Positions 61,668-64,000 of a DNA stretch of 64,000 nt are shown here, piece by piece. The DNA lies in the NCBI GenBank assembly GCA_037576195.1, contig CM075103.1, forward strand, positions 12,214,001-12,278,000. Direction: 5' to 3'. The notes beneath the pieces are model-generated. The model saw nothing but the letters and a program-made list of their open reading frames with translations. It did not search any database and was not told the DNA's origin. The translations under genes were made by a program, and so were the position numbers. The DNA is from Phytoseiulus persimilis (lineage: Eukaryota; Arthropoda; Arachnida; Mesostigmata; Phytoseiidae). Every line of letters begins with the position of its first letter. Position 1 is the stretch's first letter.

Positions 61668-62663
61668 ATGAATCAGCGTTTGCGATCTCACTATCGAGCT
61701 ACATCGAGTCTCGATCACGTAAACCTTTTTCCGGAAGAATGGGTTCATATGATTGGGGTTGAACCGCGCCACCTTCGAAACTTCGTGGTTAACGCGTCAG
61801 CGGAAAGCATGATACTCGATGCGAATGAACTCCAAGAGCTCATTCTGCTCCCAGTCCCAAGTACCCCATTTTGTGATGCATGCGTGAGTGTTGTCACGTT
61901 TTTCCACTCCGCTTCGAACCGCGTGTTTTATAAACCGTTTCGAAAATCGAGTCGCATCACAACTCAGCACTCGCCACAGAGCGGTATTGTGTGGTACATT
62001 GAGAGCCTTATACGTGGAAGAAGGGAAACCACTGCGTTATGCTCAGCCACTGCCAGATCCACGAATTCCCGAGCCGAGGCGTTCACTGCTTTCTTATCTC
62101 AGGAGCTTGTGCTGCAGAATAAACAGTTGATGGCTGAATTGGACAGAATTTCCTCGTCCGTTTTAGTAAGGTCGCCGAATGTTCATTTCAACTATTGGGG
62201 GGGGGGAAATCTCTCAGAAAGAAAGCAGCTTCCTTCAGAGAAGCAACCGGGTAGAACGAAATATTCGATTCATTACGACGTAGGTGTTATTGTTATGACA
62301 GAACGACAGATACTGATATACACTCACTGTCGTTCATCCATTCCGTCGTACAAACATCGCTCCACAAAACTGGACGAACTCATCCTCAACTCTCCAACAG
62401 TCGAATCGGTTCGCTCTCTCACTCCGAGGAAACGCTGCATAGATCGGAAACGGCACAGTTCCCGACTCGCTGTCGTCCCCAGGCTGCAGATTATCTACGG
62501 GAGAGAGGTGGAGGCAGCAGCTCGGAGACGTTCGCCGCAAAACGCCGGTTCAACCGTTGAGCGGAGAACCGTTCCAGAGAGACCTCCGGACCGCGAACAT
62601 TCCCAACATAAGGCTGAGAGTTCACCGTATCTCACATACGCATCTCATAAATTATTATCATAG
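61668..62663 (+). CDS. Hypothetical protein, 331-codon open frame
   Basis: This is the longest uninterrupted open frame in the window outside the zinc-finger gene. It has one helix-forming segment (FLSQELVLQNKQLMAELDRI) and basic regions, but no recognised domain. Two things weaken it: a 10-base G run inside it (62197-62206), where frame is length-sensitive, and an alternative + strand frame (61888-62130) that also reads plausibly and carries a biotin-carrier-like stretch. It could be a gene, a decayed one, or chance. Confidence 0.25.
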   Translation: MNQRLRSHYRATSSLDHVNLFPEEWVHMIGVEPRHLRNFVVNASAESMILDANELQELILLPVPSTPFCDACVSVVTFFHSASNRVFYKPFRKSSRITTQHSPQSGIVWYIESLIRGRRETTALCSATARSTNSRAEAFTAFLSQELVLQNKQLMAELDRISSSVLVRSPNVHFNYWGGGNLSERKQLPSEKQPGRTKYSIHYDVGVIVMTERQILIYTHCRSSIPSYKHRSTKLDELILNSPTVESVRSLTPRKRCIDRKRHSSRLAVVPRLQIIYGREVEAAARRRSPQNAGSTVERRTVPERPPDREHSQHKAESSPYLTYASHKLLS

Positions 62664-64000
62664 ACTTCAGGTGCAGTGAGAGACTCTCACAAAACTGAAC
62701 CACTCAGCGGTCGTCGGTGAATGGAGCGGCATATATTCCGATCCGTGCTCCGAAAAACGCTCATCGGGTAGATCGTGGCTCAAGGAAGAATATTCACCGT
62801 TACGGCTGCAATTTTCCAGCCTCGCAGTGAGTCATCATCTGCGGAAGTCGGCCAGCCTGTAATGGGCTTTCTGGCGTTCGTGGATGTCTCCTTTGGAAAC
62901 TTCAGACAAGATTCAGCGATCGAAGTTCCCGCACACCGAACCGACACCGACTTGTCACCCCTCGGAAGACCCGATGCATCTCATTCGTTTATCCGCTTCA
63001 CTTGACCTTCGGCCGGCCGGCCGTGAAAAAACGGATGCGGATGAATCGATGGGAGACACTGCCGGCCGCCGACAACTGCCGCCGGTCCAGACCCAGAACC
63101 TTCGAACACGACGGGCGAAGAGCCAATACAGGATATTTGTGCTTCGCGTTAATATTTGTCGAAGTCTAACGACGATGCCGGCCGTCAGAAATCTTTCCGA
63201 CGACGCCGTTGGTGGGTACTCGTGGAGAGGATGACGTCTTCGCATGAGGGCGTTGCCTAGGCCGAGTAAACTTCTCCCGACCCTGGGCTCCCGAGCAATC
63301 CCCAACCGAGAAGTGAGACGGTTTTCCCGAGCGTAGATCTCCCGTCAAGGATCAGTTGATTTCTACTCCATTGGTCGCAACTCAATCAGAAGTCGCGCTT
63401 GACGAGAGGCTGCGGCTTCCGGCGGAATCAGAAAGCAGAAGATGTTTCCGATGAAACATTTCCGATTGCGTGTCAAACCGAAATCGTCTTCATTAAACCC
63501 TTTCCAAACAGAAATCCGTTTGCTTGCTCCATCGGCGTGCGGAGAGAGGGAGAGAAGAAGGAGAGAGAGGAGAGCCAACCGGGCGACCCGTCGTTCTGAA
63601 GACATGGCTCGTCGTTGAAATCAGCTGTTCTGCCCGCTTGCCAACAGACTGGCAGGATCTTTTGCCGCTGGCCGGAGTCGCGTTCCGAACTGGGTCACTC
63701 AACGCCGCAGCTGGCAAGAGGGAAAGTCACTTTCTCTTCAGACGGACCGACGGTGAAACGCTGCCGCCGATGCCGCTGCAGACTTCAAGCCCACGGCTCA
63801 GTTCCACACTCGTGTCTGTGTTAGCGGCTGCACTGACTAGAGGAATATCTTGAACTACCGTGAAACTCTCCGAACGTGAGTCCCGATCTCCAGATTGATT
63901 CTTCCCATCGTTGGGACATGGGGCTCGACGAGTTTTCGGGGCCGGGAGCTCGACTCGAGTTGCATGAGCCAGATTTCCGTGCCGTGGGAGGGCGACTTGA

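Larger units (their letters stand above)
56594..64000. other. Region downstream of SNX29, no recognised gene
   Basis: No domain identified. Candidate AATAAA for SNX29 lies at 57337-57342. Exon-like pieces with splice-like borders occur near 58.0-59.1 kb but could not be joined into a gene. Longer open frames at 59960-60502 (-) and 61668-62663 (+) are listed separately, as is the repeat copy at 60723-60855. A 10-base G run sits at 62197-62206. Beyond 62.7 kb I see nothing supportable. Confidence 0.4.

Noticed and set aside
1-64000. CRISPR arrays, bacterial operons, insertion sequences or a defence system
   Set aside because: The window is eukaryotic nuclear DNA; no direct-repeat array, transposase or reverse transcriptase motif was recognised.

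Overview
This window is nuclear DNA from a eukaryote, almost certainly an arthropod. Three genes have short canonical GT-AG introns (71-306 nt), there is a eukaryotic tRNA-Asp, two Snail-family zinc-finger genes are present, and the noncoding DNA is roughly balanced in GC and visibly rich in CpG. The compact introns and the protein family content would fit a small-genome chelicerate such as a phytoseiid mite (for example Galendromus/Metaseiulus). That placement is an inference, since no search could be run.

Layout. (1) 0-15 kb holds two Snail-type transcription factor genes in convergent orientation: a + strand copy at 3680-4734 (two exons, SNAG domain, four fingers) and a - strand copy at 13233-14553 (five fingers, no visible SNAG domain, uncertain exon 1/2 junction). 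About 8.5 kb of noncoding DNA separates them. (2) 14.6-40.4 kb is a long stretch with no gene I can defend. It has microsatellites, a 20-base G run and a few weak coding-like open frames; it is probably distal regulatory sequence of the Snail pair plus decayed sequence. (3) 40451-40522 is an isolated tRNA-Asp(GUC). (4) 42.7-56.6 kb is a compact housekeeping block: Nup88 (+, 9 exons), a GDP-fucose transporter SLC35C1 (-, 6 exons), and sorting nexin 29 SNX29 (+, 13 exons). Nup88 and SLC35C1 converge; SLC35C1 and SNX29 diverge from a shared 2.9 kb upstream region. (5) 56.6-64 kb holds no recognised gene, but several long open frames and one segment that resembles another at 42 kb.

Functionally the block is mixed: nuclear pore structure (Nup88), Golgi nucleotide-sugar import for fucosylation (SLC35C1), phosphoinositide-linked membrane trafficking (SNX29) and developmental repression of transcription (the Snail pair). 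No operon-like logic is expected or seen. The most interesting features are the asymmetric domain loss between the two Snail paralogues, whose other four fingers are nearly identical, and a decayed piece of Nup88 lying 1.9 kb downstream of the intact gene.
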